A stretch of DNA of 64,000 bases from NCBI RefSeq assembly GCF_000819805.1, contig NZ_CDCE01000029.1:498833-562832 (forward strand). The letters are read 5' to 3'. Position numbers and translations under genes: made by a program. Under the pieces are notes generated by a model. It was not told the DNA's origin, did not search any database, and saw nothing but the letters and a program-made list of their open reading frames with translations. This document shows positions 35,377 through 44,890 of this stretch, piece by piece. Position 1 is the first letter of the stretch. Every line of letters starts with the position of its first letter. This stretch comes from Aeromonas diversa CDC 2478-85. Its GTDB lineage: Bacteria; Pseudomonadota; Gammaproteobacteria; Enterobacterales; Aeromonadaceae.

Positions 35377-36387
35377 GTGGAGTTTTTGACTCAGTACGGC
35401 CTGTTTCTGGCCAAGACCCTGACCCTGCTGCTCGCCCTGGGGGCCGCCGTGGTGATCCTGACCCTGGCCGGTCGTGGCAACAAGGGGGGCAAGGGGCAAC
35501 TGGATGTGACCGATCTCGGTGCCGACCTCGAAGAGACCCGCTTTCGTCTGGCGACCCTGCTGGCCGACAAGGAGGGGCGCAAGGCCCTCGAGAAGCAGCA
35601 CAAACAGGAGGAGAAGGCGCGCAGCAAGGGGGATCACCGCTCCCGCCTGTTCGTCATCGACTTCAAGGGCAGCATGGATGCTCGTGAGGTCAGCGCCCTG
35701 CGCGAAGAGGTGAGCGCCGTGCTGACGGTGGCGACGCCGCAGGACGAGGTGCTGGTGCGCCTCGAATCCGGCGGCGGCGTGGTGCACGGCTATGGCCTGT
35801 GCGCCTCCCAGCTGCAGCGCATCAAGGATAAAGAGATCCCCCTCACGGTGGCGGTGGACAAGGTGGCGGCGAGCGGTGGCTACATGATGGCCTGTGTGGC
35901 GGATCGCATCCTGGCGGCGCCGTTTGCCATCGTGGGATCCATCGGCGTGGTGGCGCAGCTGCCGAACTTCAACAAGCTGTTGAAAAAACACGACATCGAT
36001 TTTGAGATGCACACCGCCGGCCAGTACAAGCGCACCCTGACGGTCTTTGGCCAGAACGACGACGAGGGACGGGCCAAGTTCCGCGAGGAGCTCGAGGAGA
36101 TCCATCAGCGCTTCAAGCAGTTTGTGCAGGCGCATCGTCCGACCCTCGACATCGAGCAGGTCACCACCGGCGAACACTGGCTGGCGAGTCAGGCCCGAGA
36201 GCTCGGGCTGGTGGATGAGCTCAAGACCAGCGACGACTACCTCATCGAGCAGGCGCACACCCGGCGCGTGCTGGCGGTCCACTATCGCACCCGCAAGGGG
36301 CTGATGGCGCGCCTGGGCAAGCAGGGGGCCGAGGGGGCGATCGAGGGGGCGCGCAGCCTGTTCGGGCGTTACTCTCCTTGGCAATAA
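35377..36387 (+). CDS. sohB: SohB, inner membrane S49 protease
   Basis: 336 residues from GTG 35377, which follows GGAGGA at the right distance and gives MEFLTQYGLFLAKTLTLLL as in relatives; the GTG at 35365 is an alternative. N-terminal membrane helix, then a signal peptide peptidase A type domain with RLESGGGVVHGYG and the catalytic Ser in KVAASGGYMMACVADRI, and the SIGVVAQLPNF strand. Serine-lysine dyad protease of the periplasm; the substrate is unclear. Confidence 0.93.
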   Translation: MEFLTQYGLFLAKTLTLLLALGAAVVILTLAGRGNKGGKGQLDVTDLGADLEETRFRLATLLADKEGRKALEKQHKQEEKARSKGDHRSRLFVIDFKGSMDAREVSALREEVSAVLTVATPQDEVLVRLESGGGVVHGYGLCASQLQRIKDKEIPLTVAVDKVAASGGYMMACVADRILAAPFAIVGSIGVVAQLPNFNKLLKKHDIDFEMHTAGQYKRTLTVFGQNDDEGRAKFREELEEIHQRFKQFVQAHRPTLDIEQVTTGEHWLASQARELGLVDELKTSDDYLIEQAHTRRVLAVHYRTRKGLMARLGKQGAEGAIEGARSLFGRYSPWQ

Positions 36388-36445
36388 AGCCGTGGCCATC
36401 ATCCCGCGGCACTAACGGCCTGTGGCTCTGGCTGCGAGGACACAT

Positions 36446-36479
36446 AAAAAACGAACCCGCCGAATGGCGGGTTCGTTGT
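36446..36479 (-). terminator. Terminator of astB (some activity for sohB)
   Basis: A 12-bp stem (36450-36461 with 36466-36477), loop GAAT. On the minus strand a T6 run follows; on the plus strand TTGTTT only. Confidence 0.88.
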
Positions 36480-36491
36480 TTCCGGTAGCCG

Positions 36492-37829
36492 TTAGCGCTG
36501 GAAGGGGTAGACGGCACCGAGCTTGAGGATCTGGGTCAGCTCGTCGAGGGCGGCGCGCGACTCGGTCACCAGCGCCGGATCGCGCAGATCGTCGAACGAG
36601 AGGCGGTCCCGATAGTGCTTGTCGACCCACTGGTTGAGGCGGGTGAACAGGGAGTCGTTCATCAGGCAGGCCTGGTTGACGGCGGCCAGCTCGTTATCGT
36701 TCAGGGCGACCCGCAGACGCAGGCAGGCGGGGCCACCGCCGTTGCGCATGCTCTGTTTGACGTCCATGAAGTGCACCTGCTTGATCGGGCTGCCGAGGGT
36801 AACCAGCTTGTCCAGATAGCGGGAGACCGCTGGGGTGTCGCGGCACTCGGTGGGGGCTATGATGGCCATCTCGCCGGACGGCAGGGTGAGGATCTGGGTG
36901 TTGAACAGGTACGAGCGCACCGCATCCTGCACCGCGACCTCGGCGGTCGGTACCTCGATAAAATGCAGCTCCCCGTCGCCGAACTTGCGGCGCACCTCGG
37001 CCAGTGCCCCCTGGGTGTCGAGGAAGGCCTCCTGGTGGAAGAACAGCACGTTCTGGTTGCCCACGGCGATCACGTCGTTGTGGAACACCCCCTGATCGAT
37101 CACCGCCGGATTCTGCTGGATGAAGACGCAGTTCTCCTCGTCCAGCCCGTGCAGGCGGGCGATGGCTTGGCTCGCCTCCAGGGTCTGACGCGCCGGGTAG
37201 CGGGTCGGTGCCGGACGGGAGAGGTCAAAGGCGCTGCGCCCGTAGACGAACAGCTCCACCCCGGCGTGGCCGTAATGGCTGCACAGGCGGGTGTGGTTGG
37301 CCGCCCCTTCGTCGCCGAAGTGATCGTTCTCCGGCAGGTGGGTGTGATGGCTGAAGTGCCGCTCGTCCGGGAACACGGCGCGCAGGATGCGGCCGGTCAC
37401 TTCGGGTTCGAGCGAGCGGTGGAACTTGTTGGTCAGGTTGGCCGGGGTGAAGTGCACGCGACCATCCATGGTATCGGCACTGGGCGAGACGGTGGCGGCG
37501 TTGGCGGTCCACATGCTCGAGGCGGAGTAGCAGGCGGCCAGCACGGCCGGGGCCTGGGCGGCGGCTTGCTCCAGCACGCGGGCATCGCTGCCGGAGAAGC
37601 CGAGGCGGCGCAGGGTGGCGAGATCCGGGCGCTCCTGGGGCGCCAGTACCCCTTGTACCATACCAAGGTCGGTGAGCGCCTTCATCTTGACCAGCCCCTG
37701 TTTGGCCGCCTCACGGGGGTTGGAGGCCTCCTTGGCATTGTTCTGGGAGGCGACATTACCGTAAGAGAGACCGGCGTAGTTATGGGTGGGACCGACCAGA
37801 CCGTCGAAGTTGACCTCGAAATGCTTCAT
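36492..37829 (-). CDS. astB: AstB, N-succinylarginine dihydrolase
   Basis: 445 residues from ATG 37829 (AAAGG 9 bases upstream; ATG 37838 is the alternative). Hydrolyses N2-succinylarginine to succinylornithine, CO2 and two ammonia in the arginine succinyltransferase pathway. [20 protein letters not shown] and [18 protein letters not shown] are diagnostic; the catalytic Cys is near the C-terminus in [11 protein letters not shown]. The other ast genes are absent from both flanks, so astB is detached from its usual operon here, between sohB and topA. Confidence 0.95.
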   Translation of the reverse strand: MKHFEVNFDGLVGPTHNYAGLSYGNVASQNNAKEASNPREAAKQGLVKMKALTDLGMVQGVLAPQERPDLATLRRLGFSGSDARVLEQAAAQAPAVLAACYSASSMWTANAATVSPSADTMDGRVHFTPANLTNKFHRSLEPEVTGRILRAVFPDERHFSHHTHLPENDHFGDEGAANHTRLCSHYGHAGVELFVYGRSAFDLSRPAPTRYPARQTLEASQAIARLHGLDEENCVFIQQNPAVIDQGVFHNDVIAVGNQNVLFFHQEAFLDTQGALAEVRRKFGDGELHFIEVPTAEVAVQDAVRSYLFNTQILTLPSGEMAIIAPTECRDTPAVSRYLDKLVTLGSPIKQVHFMDVKQSMRNGGGPACLRLRVALNDNELAAVNQACLMNDSLFTRLNQWVDKHYRDRLSFDDLRDPALVTESRAALDELTQILKLGAVYPFQR

Positions 37830-38152
37830 CAGATACATCCTTTCATTTTATCGGGGTAGCGGAGTCCATTCCCCCAGTGTGATGGGGAGGTTGCGCCATC
37901 ATATCCTGTTTTTCTTTATTTGTAACAATCTGGTAACTGAGGTGTGCCGCTGTGCCCAAGGCCGTAGAAAAAAAAGCAGATGGGGTAGAAATACCAAAAA
38001 TGGGTTGATTACAAAGGGTTGGGCTCGCATTAATAAATAAGGATTGGGGAGGTCTCGACTGCGGCAGGGTTTGCTTTTTGCCGCCAAATCTCTTATACAG
38101 CCCCACAAAACTTCAGACCCCGTCCCCGGGGTGACAGGAAACGAGTCATAGC
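37830..38152. other. 323-base astB-topA intergenic region
   Basis: AT-rich compared with its flanks and without a supportable gene. It holds the astB upstream region (minus) and candidate topA promoters: TTGCTT-17-TATACA (38071-38076, 38094-38099), and a weaker TTGATT (38005) with ATTAAT (38029) at 18. A dyad GCGGCA/TGCCGC (38061-38066, 38079-38084) straddles the first -35. A short hairpin ACCCC/GGGGT lies near 38115-38132. No ArgR box was recognised. Confidence 0.5.
38071..38099 (+). promoter_or_regulatory. Candidate topA promoter
   Basis: TTGCTT and TATACA with a 17-base spacer, 54 bases before the ATG; AGGAAAC serves as ribosome binding site. Confidence 0.45.
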
Positions 38153-40768
38153 ATGGGCAAATCTCTGGTCATCGTGGAGTCTCCGGCCAAGGCCAAGACC
38201 ATCAACAAATATCTGGGTAAGGACTACGTGGTGAAATCCAGCGTGGGCCATATCCGCGACTTGCCGACGGCCGGCAGTGGCTCGACCGAGCCGAAGAAGC
38301 CTGCCGTGCGTGGCGTCAAGCTCAGCGATGCCGAGAAGGCCGTCAAGGAGCGCCGTGCGCTCTTCAACCGCATGGGGATCAACCCCGAGCACGGTTGGGA
38401 GGCCAACTACCAGGTGCTGCCCGGCAAGGAGAAGGTCGTCTCCGAGCTGCAATCCCTGGCCGCCAAGGCCGATACCATCTATCTCGCAACCGACTTGGAC
38501 AGAGAGGGAGAGGCCATCGCCTGGCACCTGCGCGAGGTGATTGGGGGCGAAGAGGGGCGCTACAAGCGAGTCGTATTTAACGAGATCACCCAGAGCGCCA
38601 TCCAGGAGGCCTTTTCCCAGCCCTCCGATCTCAATATCGATCGGGTCAACGCCCAGCAGGCGCGCCGTTTCCTCGATCGGGTGGTGGGCTACATGGTCTC
38701 CCCGTTGCTCTGGAAGAAGCTGGCTCGTGGCCTCTCCGCCGGCCGTGTCCAGTCGGTGGCGGTGCGCCTCATCGTCGACAAGGAGCGCGACATCAAGGCC
38801 TTCGTGCCGGTCGAGTTCTGGGATCTGCACGCCGATCTGCTGACCGGCAGCAAGGAGTCCCTGCGCATGGAGGTGCTCACCCACCTCGGCAAGGAGTTCA
38901 AGCCGGTGACCGAGGCCCAGACCCTGGCCGCCGTCGCCGCCATCCAGGGTGTGCCTTACGTGGTGCAGAGCCGCGAGGACAAGCCGACCGGTTCCAAGCC
39001 CTCGGCTCCCTTCATCACCTCGACCCTGCAGCAGGCCGCCTCTACCCGTCTCGGCTTTGGGGTCAAGAAGACCATGATGATGGCCCAGCGTCTCTATGAG
39101 GCCGGTTACATCACCTACATGCGTACCGACTCGACCAACCTGAGCCAGGAGGCGGTGAGCGCGGTGCGCGACTTCATCGTCACTCAGTACGGTCAGCCCT
39201 ATCTGCCGGCCGAGCCGAACCTGTACGGCTCCAAGGCAGGTGCCCAGGAGGCGCACGAGGCGATCCGTCCATCTGACGTGACCGTCGGTGCCAGCGATCT
39301 GGAGGGGATGGAGGCCGACGCCCACAAGCTGTATGACCTCATCTGGCGCCAGTTTGTCGCCTGCCAGATGACCCCGGCCCAGTACGACGCCACCACCCTG
39401 ACCGTGCGCGCCGGCGATTACGAACTCAAGGCCCGTGGCCGTACCCTGCGCTTCGCCGGTTGGACCAAGGCCCTGCCCCCCATGGGACGCAAGGGCGAAG
39501 ACATCCAGCTGCCGGCGGTGGAGCCGGGCGAGGTGCTCGAGCTGGTCAAGCTCGATCCGCGTCAGCACTTCACCAAGCCGCCTGCGCGCTTCACCGAAGC
39601 GGCCCTGGTGCGCGAGCTGGAGAAGCGCGGCATCGGCCGGCCGTCCACCTACGCTTCCATCATCTCCACCATTCAGGATCGCGGCTATGTGCGGGTCGAG
39701 AATCGCCGCTTCTTCGCCGAGAAGATGGGGGAAATCGTCACCGATCGCCTGGTCGAGAACTTCGCCGAGCTGATGAACTATGAGTTCACCGCCCGCATGG
39801 AAGGGCAGCTCGACGAGATAGCCCAGGGTGACAGCGAGTGGAAGGCGGTGCTCGACAACTTCTATCGCGAGTTTACCGAGGAGCTGGGCCGCGCCGAGCA
39901 GCCGAGCGACGAGGGGGGGATGCGAGCCAACCAGATGGTGGTGACCGACATCAGCTGCCCCGACTGCAGCCGCCCCATGGGCATTCGCACCGCCACCACC
40001 GGGGTCTTCCTCGGCTGCTCCGGCTATGCCCTGCCGCCCAAGGAACGCTGCAAGAAGACCATCAACCTGGTGAGCGCCGACGAGTTCGTCTCCACCGGTG
40101 AAGAGGAAGAGGCCGAGACCAACGCCCTGCGTGCTATGCACCGCTGCAAGATCTGCGGCACGGCCATGGACTCCTACATCATCGACGAGACCCGCAAGCT
40201 GCACGTGTGCGGTAACAACCCCGACTGCGAAGGCTACGAGGTGGAGAAGGGGCAGTTCAAGCTCAAGGGTTACGAAGGCCCCTCCATCGAGTGCGATCGC
40301 TGCGGATCCGAGATGCAGCTGAAAAACGGCCGCTTCGGCAAGTACATGGGGTGCACCAACGAGAGCTGCAAGAACACTCGCAAGATCCTGAAAAACGGTG
40401 AAATCGCGCCGCCCAAGGAAGATCCTGTGCCGCTGCCCGAACTCAAGTGCAGCCAGTCCGACGCGCACTTCGTGCTCCGTGACGGCGCCGCCGGCCTGTT
40501 CCTGGCCGCCAGCAGTTTCCCGAAGTCGCGCGAGACCCGCGCGCCGCTGGTGGAGGAGCTCAAGCGCTTCCGCGATCGCATCTCGCCAAAACACTACTAC
40601 CTGGCCGATGCACCGGCCTATGACGCCGACGGCAACCCGGCTGTGGTGCGCTTCAGTCGCAAGACCAAGGAGCAGTACGTGATGACCGAGGTCAACGGCA
40701 AGGCGACCGGCTGGACCGCTCACTACGACGGTGGGCGCTGGGTCGAGAGCCAGCCCAAGGGTAAATAA
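38153..40768 (+). CDS. topA: DNA topoisomerase I
   Basis: 871 residues, the usual length. Relaxes negative supercoils through a covalent 5'-phosphotyrosine at Tyr322 in [14 protein letters not shown]-terminal TOPRIM with [15 protein letters not shown] and acidic [15 protein letters not shown]; then [15 protein letters not shown]. Three four-Cys zinc ribbons follow (CPDC..., CKICGTAMD..., CDRCGSEM...), and a C-terminal ribbon-like domain. A strong terminator follows. Confidence 0.97.
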   Translation: MGKSLVIVESPAKAKTINKYLGKDYVVKSSVGHIRDLPTAGSGSTEPKKPAVRGVKLSDAEKAVKERRALFNRMGINPEHGWEANYQVLPGKEKVVSELQSLAAKADTIYLATDLDREGEAIAWHLREVIGGEEGRYKRVVFNEITQSAIQEAFSQPSDLNIDRVNAQQARRFLDRVVGYMVSPLLWKKLARGLSAGRVQSVAVRLIVDKERDIKAFVPVEFWDLHADLLTGSKESLRMEVLTHLGKEFKPVTEAQTLAAVAAIQGVPYVVQSREDKPTGSKPSAPFITSTLQQAASTRLGFGVKKTMMMAQRLYEAGYITYMRTDSTNLSQEAVSAVRDFIVTQYGQPYLPAEPNLYGSKAGAQEAHEAIRPSDVTVGASDLEGMEADAHKLYDLIWRQFVACQMTPAQYDATTLTVRAGDYELKARGRTLRFAGWTKALPPMGRKGEDIQLPAVEPGEVLELVKLDPRQHFTKPPARFTEAALVRELEKRGIGRPSTYASIISTIQDRGYVRVENRRFFAEKMGEIVTDRLVENFAELMNYEFTARMEGQLDEIAQGDSEWKAVLDNFYREFTEELGRAEQPSDEGGMRANQMVVTDISCPDCSRPMGIRTATTGVFLGCSGYALPPKERCKKTINLVSADEFVSTGEEEEAETNALRAMHRCKICGTAMDSYIIDETRKLHVCGNNPDCEGYEVEKGQFKLKGYEGPSIECDRCGSEMQLKNGRFGKYMGCTNESCKNTRKILKNGEIAPPKEDPVPLPELKCSQSDAHFVLRDGAAGLFLAASSFPKSRETRAPLVEELKRFRDRISPKHYYLADAPAYDADGNPAVVRFSRKTKEQYVMTEVNGKATGWTAHYDGGRWVESQPKGK

Positions 40769-40791
40769 CCCAGGCAGATGTTGAACTGTGC

Positions 40792-40821
40792 AGAGGCTCC
40801 CAGAAGGAGCCTCTTTTTTTC
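40792..40821 (+). terminator. topA terminator
   Basis: A 9-bp stem (40792-40800 with 40806-40814), loop CAGAA, followed by T7. Confidence 0.93.
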
Positions 40822-40875
40822 CCTATACTGATTCGGCGAGCCAGGAGGGTTCGGGTAGTAGAAGGAGTAGAGGAT

Positions 40876-41040
40876 ATGGATATTCGTGAGGTGCGTCCTG
40901 GCATGTATTGCCAGACCCGGGAAGGGGCTGCCTGGGTACTGGAGGTCGACAGACAAAACCGGCTGGTGCTGCTGCAGCGTGAGGATGAGACCACGCCGGT
41001 ACAGGTCTGCGTCGACGATATTCTCGATTCGGGGGAGTAG
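40876..41040 (+). CDS. Unrecognised 54-residue protein, isolated transcription unit
   Basis: 54 residues (MDIREVRPGMYCQTREG to VCVDDILDSGE), ATG preceded by GGAGTAGAGGA. Codon choice resembles neighbours. A TATACT at 40824 may be the -10. It lies between the topA terminator and a second strong terminator 20 bases after its stop, so it is its own unit. No signal peptide or membrane helix; composition and alternating hydrophobics (AAWVLEVDRQNRLVLLQRE) suggest a small all-beta SH3-like fold. Two cysteines (12 and 45). I know no family for it. Confidence 0.7.
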   Translation: MDIREVRPGMYCQTREGAAWVLEVDRQNRLVLLQREDETTPVQVCVDDILDSGE

Positions 41041-41061
41041 CTCCGCGCTCTTTGATTCATA

Positions 41062-41089
41062 AAAAAAGCCGCCCAAGGGCGGCTTTTTT
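41062..41089. terminator. Bidirectional terminator, 54-aa gene / symporter gene
   Basis: GCCGCC/GGCGGC core with A7 on the left and T6 on the right (41061-41090), serving both converging genes. Confidence 0.92.
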
Positions 41090-41100
41090 GTCGGTTGGGA

Positions 41101-42354
41101 TCAGGCGGCGTCTTGCAGCGGTGCCTCTCCCTCCTCCTGCAATACCCCTTCGCTCTTGGAGACCACGCTGGCGGCGATGGCATTGCCCAGCACGTTGGTG
41201 GCCGAGCGCCCCATGTCGAGGAAGTGGTCGATGCCGAGCAGCAGCAGGATCCCGGCTTCGGGGATCTGGAACTGGTTGAGGGTAGCAGCGATCACCACCA
41301 GAGAGGCGCGCGGTACCCCGGCCATCCCTTTCGAGGTGACCATCAGCAGCAGCAGCATGGTGATCTGCTGGCCCCAGGAGAGCTCGATGCCGTAGGCCTG
41401 GGCGATGAACATGACGGCGAAGGTGCAGTACATCATGGAGCCGTCCAGGTTGAAGGAGTAACCCATCGGCAGCACGAAGCTGGCAATCCGCTTGGAGCAG
41501 CCAAACTCTTCGAGTCGTTGCAGGGTCTTGGGATAGGCGGACTCGGAGCTGGCGGTGGAGAAGGCCAGCAGTACCGGCTCGCGGATGAGGCCGAGCAGGG
41601 TCAGCACGCGGCGGCCGAGGAACAGGCTGCCCAGTCCCAGCAGTACCAGCCAGAGGGTGCCCAGTGAGAGATAGAACTGGCTCATGAAGGTGCCGTAGGT
41701 GGCGAGGATACCCAGCCCCTCCTTGGCCACCATGGCCGCGATAGCGGCGAAGACGGCGAAGGGGGCGAAGTACATCACATAGCCGGTCACCTTGAGCATG
41801 ATGTCGGCGGCACTGGCCATGACGGTGACCACGGGTTTGGCGTGATCGCCGATGGAGGCAGCAGCCAGACCGAAGAAGAGGGAGAAGACCACGATCTGCA
41901 GGATCTCATTGGTCGCCATCGCCTCGACCACGCTTTTCGGGATGGCGTGGGTGATGAAGTCTTTGAGGGTGATGGCGCCGGCACTGATGCCGCTGGTGGC
42001 CGAGCCGTCGGGCAGGGTCAGGTAGAGGCCCACTCCCGGGGTGAGCAGGTGAACCATCACCAGCCCCAGCGTCAGGGAGAGCAGGGAGGCCATCATAAAC
42101 CAGGCCAGGGTCTTGATGCCCACGCGTCCCACGGTGCGGGAGTCGCCCATCTTGGCGATGCCGACGGTGAGGGTGGTGAAGACCAGGGGGGCGATGATCA
42201 TCTTGATGAGGCGCAGGAAGATATCGGTCAGCAGTGTGATGTTGCTGGCAAAGGTGGCCGCCTGAACCGGATCGAGCCAGCGCACTCCTTGGCCGGTAAC
42301 GATGCCGAGCAACATAGAGATGATGATGGCGATCGTCAGCTTGTTCATTTTCAT
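41101..42354 (-). CDS. Dicarboxylate/amino acid:cation symporter (DAACS family)
   Basis: 417 residues. Glutamate/dicarboxylate symporter fold with eight helices and two re-entrant loops. The Ser-rich HP1 is FSTASSESAYPKTL; helix 7 has MGYSFNLDGSMMY; HP2 is VTSKGMAGVPRAS; helix 8 has DHFLDMGRSATNVLGN, where Asp and Arg determine substrate charge. Imports C4-dicarboxylates or acidic amino acids with H+ or Na+; the presence of Arg in helix 8 favours glutamate/aspartate or dicarboxylate over serine. Single-gene unit. Confidence 0.92.
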   Translation of the reverse strand: MKMNKLTIAIIISMLLGIVTGQGVRWLDPVQAATFASNITLLTDIFLRLIKMIIAPLVFTTLTVGIAKMGDSRTVGRVGIKTLAWFMMASLLSLTLGLVMVHLLTPGVGLYLTLPDGSATSGISAGAITLKDFITHAIPKSVVEAMATNEILQIVVFSLFFGLAAASIGDHAKPVVTVMASAADIMLKVTGYVMYFAPFAVFAAIAAMVAKEGLGILATYGTFMSQFYLSLGTLWLVLLGLGSLFLGRRVLTLLGLIREPVLLAFSTASSESAYPKTLQRLEEFGCSKRIASFVLPMGYSFNLDGSMMYCTFAVMFIAQAYGIELSWGQQITMLLLLMVTSKGMAGVPRASLVVIAATLNQFQIPEAGILLLLGIDHFLDMGRSATNVLGNAIAASVVSKSEGVLQEEGEAPLQDAA

Positions 42355-42668
42355 GTGAAATGCTCCATTTACAGCGTACCGCCCGGGGTCTTTCGCCCCT
42401 GTGCGGATCCATCCGGCCTGAGCCGGAAAGCAGCAGAATGCACAATCTCATGGGGCAAATCCAGCGACTTACAGCGGGAATATTTAAGTAAGTGGCGAAC
42501 GAAAATGAGGTGTTCTCACCTTGCTGCGAAATAGTGTCCCGTCGGTATCCTGCGGTGAATTGTCTGTTTCGCCCAGGTGAAATCAGGGCCCGAAGAGTGG
42601 ACGGCATCACATTTTTTAGCCAAAAAAATGGGCCCACAATGGAGCCCGTTAAATTAATCGTGGTGCAC
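42355..42668. other. 314-base symporter-lysO intergenic region
   Basis: It carries the upstream region of the symporter gene (minus strand) and the lysO terminator at its right end. AT-rich TTAAATATT around 42480-42490 may belong to the symporter promoter, and a small dyad AGGTG/CACCT lies near 42512-42525. No gene or convincing hexamer pair was found. Confidence 0.45.
42622..42650 (-). terminator. lysO terminator
   Basis: Nested hairpin on the minus strand: outer 7-bp stem (42627-42633 with 42644-42650) around a small inner CCA/TGG stem, followed by T7. Confidence 0.8.
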
Positions 42669-43571
42669 TCATAGCGCCAGAAACCCCAGGATCAGGATGG
42701 GCCCCAGCAGGCTGAGTATGAAGCCCGAGACGATGGCCACCGGCACGACACCGACGCCCCCGGTGCGCTGGATCACCGGCAGGGTGAAGTCGAGTGCGGT
42801 GGCCCCGCCGTAGCCGATGGCGGCCGAGGGGTGACGGCGCATCAGCAGCGGAATGATGAGGATGGCGATAAGCTCGCGACCGAGATCGTTAAGAAAGGCG
42901 GCTGAGCCCATGACCGGGCCCAGCTTGTCTGCCACCAGAATGCCCGAGAGGGAGTACCAGCCAAAACTCGAGGCCATGGCCAGGGCGTGGGAAGGGGGCA
43001 GATCAAGCAGCAGGGCGGCCAGCAGGGCACCGACCCAGCTGCTAAGAAGCACCGAGACGGCGATGGTCATGCCCCAGCGATTGAGCAGGATCTGGCGAAG
43101 ATGCATGCCCGAGTTACGCATCTGAATGCCGATCAGCAGCAGCAGCAACATCAGAGCCCACTCGCTGAATTTCTCAATGGGCAAGGCCGAGAGATCGACG
43201 AGCAGGCCGAAGGCGAAGCCCCCCAGAACGACCAGTCCCAGCTGCAGCGACTCCCACATCATGTGAAGCTTGTTCGGCGTAGCCTGTGCGCTCTCAATCA
43301 GGGGTTGCGCGCGTTGGCGATCCAGCCACCAGAGCAGTGCCAGGTTGCAGAGGGTGAGAGACGCGAGCATGACACCGGAGATGGTAAGGATCTGCGCCAT
43401 GCTGCTGCCCAGATCGTCGATGCCGGCCAGGCTCATCCCCATCAGTCCCAGGATCAGGTAGACCATCTTGCCCAGGGCGCCGTTGATCGACGAGAGCAGT
43501 GAGCGTGAACGCAGGGGGATGAGGTAGCCAATGAAGAGGGGCAGCAGGATCAAGAGGGCGTTGAACAGCAT
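42669..43571 (-). CDS. lysO: LysO (YbjE), lysine exporter
   Basis: 300 residues, about eight to ten hydrophobic helices. Family signatures: LGKMVYLILGLMGMSLAG near the N-terminus, and SSFGWYSLSGILVADKLGP with FLNDLGRELIAIL and RRHPSAAIGYGGATALDFTLP, typical of the LysO/DUF340 exporters. Exports L-lysine. Its neighbour across the divergent region is a basic amino acid importer, and an ArgR-like box lies between, so the two may be co-controlled. Confidence 0.92.
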   Translation of the reverse strand: MLFNALLILLPLFIGYLIPLRSRSLLSSINGALGKMVYLILGLMGMSLAGIDDLGSSMAQILTISGVMLASLTLCNLALLWWLDRQRAQPLIESAQATPNKLHMMWESLQLGLVVLGGFAFGLLVDLSALPIEKFSEWALMLLLLLIGIQMRNSGMHLRQILLNRWGMTIAVSVLLSSWVGALLAALLLDLPPSHALAMASSFGWYSLSGILVADKLGPVMGSAAFLNDLGRELIAILIIPLLMRRHPSAAIGYGGATALDFTLPVIQRTGGVGVVPVAIVSGFILSLLGPILILGFLAL

Positions 43572-44086
43572 CAGTGGTCCGTCACGTAAAAAGGGGGAAA
43601 ACAGTGGGTCAGCCCTTTATCCTGCCTGTCGGCCCTGTTGTGTGCAAACAAAATCGGCAGCAGGGGCCGTTGCAATGAGGTTAACAGCGCTGGCCCTGCT
43701 CACTCTCTGAAGTCTGGGTATCGTATGACCCTGATTTATATGGATTCATGCAACAAGGTTACGTGATTTTATATTCACATAAGGAAAAGGTGTGCTTTTG
43801 CGTGACAAGGGCATTTTTTTTCATGTAAATAGTGGTTGCGTCTGATTGTTTGCATCGCCAGTACGCCAAGCCTCATAGTGTGATTATGCAGATAAATCGA
43901 CTTTTATTCTGTAAGTGGCCGGGGTTTCCCCATGCAGTCAGCAGGATCTCGGGGCAGATGTTGTATTTTTATCGCCCCGATGTTACTTTCGCAGGAAGTG
44001 CCTAAAGGTTGCATATTTGTAAACGAAAGGCGCGGTGTGACAGGTCAATGATGGCCGCCCAGGGACAGACTACAAGGTTGTAAGGG
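43572..44086. other. 515-base lysO / hisP-like divergent control region
   Basis: The longest non-coding stretch of the window, AT-rich relative to its flanks. The ARG-box-like site is at 43762-43779, with a weaker partner at 43733-43750. Several T/A runs (for example T8 at 43814-43821) and TGTGA at 43879 occur, but no full CRP site. No small ORF with a convincing Shine-Dalgarno was found; an sRNA cannot be excluded. Confidence 0.5.
43762..43779. promoter_or_regulatory. ArgR-like operator (ARG box)
   Basis: TGATT-TTAT-ATTCA matches nine of ten conserved half-site bases of the ARG box (TGAAT-WWWW-ATTCA). A weaker copy, TTTAT-ATGG-ATTCA, lies at 43735-43748; the 29-base centre spacing is not the canonical 21. 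The genes on both sides export or import basic amino acids, which fits arginine/lysine control (inference). Confidence 0.45.
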
Positions 44087-44857
44087 ATGAGCGACGTCGC
44101 TGCATTGGAAGTCCGAGATCTACACAAATATTTTGGTTCCCACGAGGTGCTTAAGGGCATCGATCTGACGGCCAGCAAGGGAGATGTCATCTCGCTCGTC
44201 GGCTCTTCAGGGTCGGGGAAATCCACCTTCTTGCGCTGCATCAATCTGCTGGAGACCCCCTCTTCCGGCACCGTGGCTCTGCATGGGGAGCTGATCCGCA
44301 TGAAGAGTAGCCGCAGTGGCGAGCGGGTGCCCGAAGACATGCGCCAGGTCGAACGCATTCGCAGCCGTCTCGCCATGGTGTTCCAGAGCTTTAACCTCTG
44401 GTCCCACATGACCATCATGCAGAACATCATCGAGGTGCCTATCCAGGTGCTCAAGGTGCCGCGCGCCGAGGCCATCGCCAAGGCCGAGCACCTGCTCAAC
44501 CGGGTGGGCCTGTGGGAGCGGCGCGACTACTATCCGGGCCACCTCTCGGGTGGCCAGCAGCAGCGTGCGGCCATCGCCCGTGCCCTGGCGGTGGACCCCG
44601 AGGTGATGCTGTTTGACGAGCCCACCTCGGCGCTCGACCCCGAGTTGGTGGGCGAGGTGCTTGGGGTCATGCGCGAGCTGGCCGAGGAGGGGCGCACCAT
44701 GCTGGTGGTGACCCATGAGATGGCCTTTGCCCGAGACGTCTCCAACAAGGTGATGTTTCTGCACCAAGGGCGGGTGGAGGAGCAGGGGGATCCCAAGGAG
44801 ATCTTTGCCCATCCCAAGTCCGAGCGGTTCAAACAGTTCATATCTTCCATCTATTGA
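44087..44857 (+). CDS. hisP: ABC ATPase for basic amino acid import (HisP type)
   Basis: 256 residues. Polar amino acid ABC ATPase: Walker [17 protein letters not shown]-loop [13 protein letters not shown], signature [15 protein letters not shown], Walker [15 protein letters not shown] and the H-loop [11 protein letters not shown]. The insert with [20 protein letters not shown] is typical of HisP rather than ArtP. First of four genes hisP-J-Q-M. The start abuts an AAGGG, with a further AAGG 10 bases upstream. Confidence 0.9.
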   Translation: MSDVAALEVRDLHKYFGSHEVLKGIDLTASKGDVISLVGSSGSGKSTFLRCINLLETPSSGTVALHGELIRMKSSRSGERVPEDMRQVERIRSRLAMVFQSFNLWSHMTIMQNIIEVPIQVLKVPRAEAIAKAEHLLNRVGLWERRDYYPGHLSGGQQQRAAIARALAVDPEVMLFDEPTSALDPELVGEVLGVMRELAEEGRTMLVVTHEMAFARDVSNKVMFLHQGRVEEQGDPKEIFAHPKSERFKQFISSIY

Positions 44858-44890
44858 TGGATCGGTTTTGCGTATCAAGGAGAGAGCGAA

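Noticed and set aside
34459-36402. A 647-residue reading of the yciK frame
   Set aside because: The first 396 residues are antisense to sohB and have no family resemblance; the true YciK start with AGGAG is at 35214.
38093-40723. An 876-codon open frame antisense to topA
   Set aside because: Shadow of topA on the opposite strand. The protein is Leu/Gly/His-rich without recognisable domains, while topA on the plus strand is full length with all motifs.
43760-43780. CRP site at GTGA...TCAC
   Set aside because: The half sites are eight bases apart instead of six; the ARG-box reading fits better.
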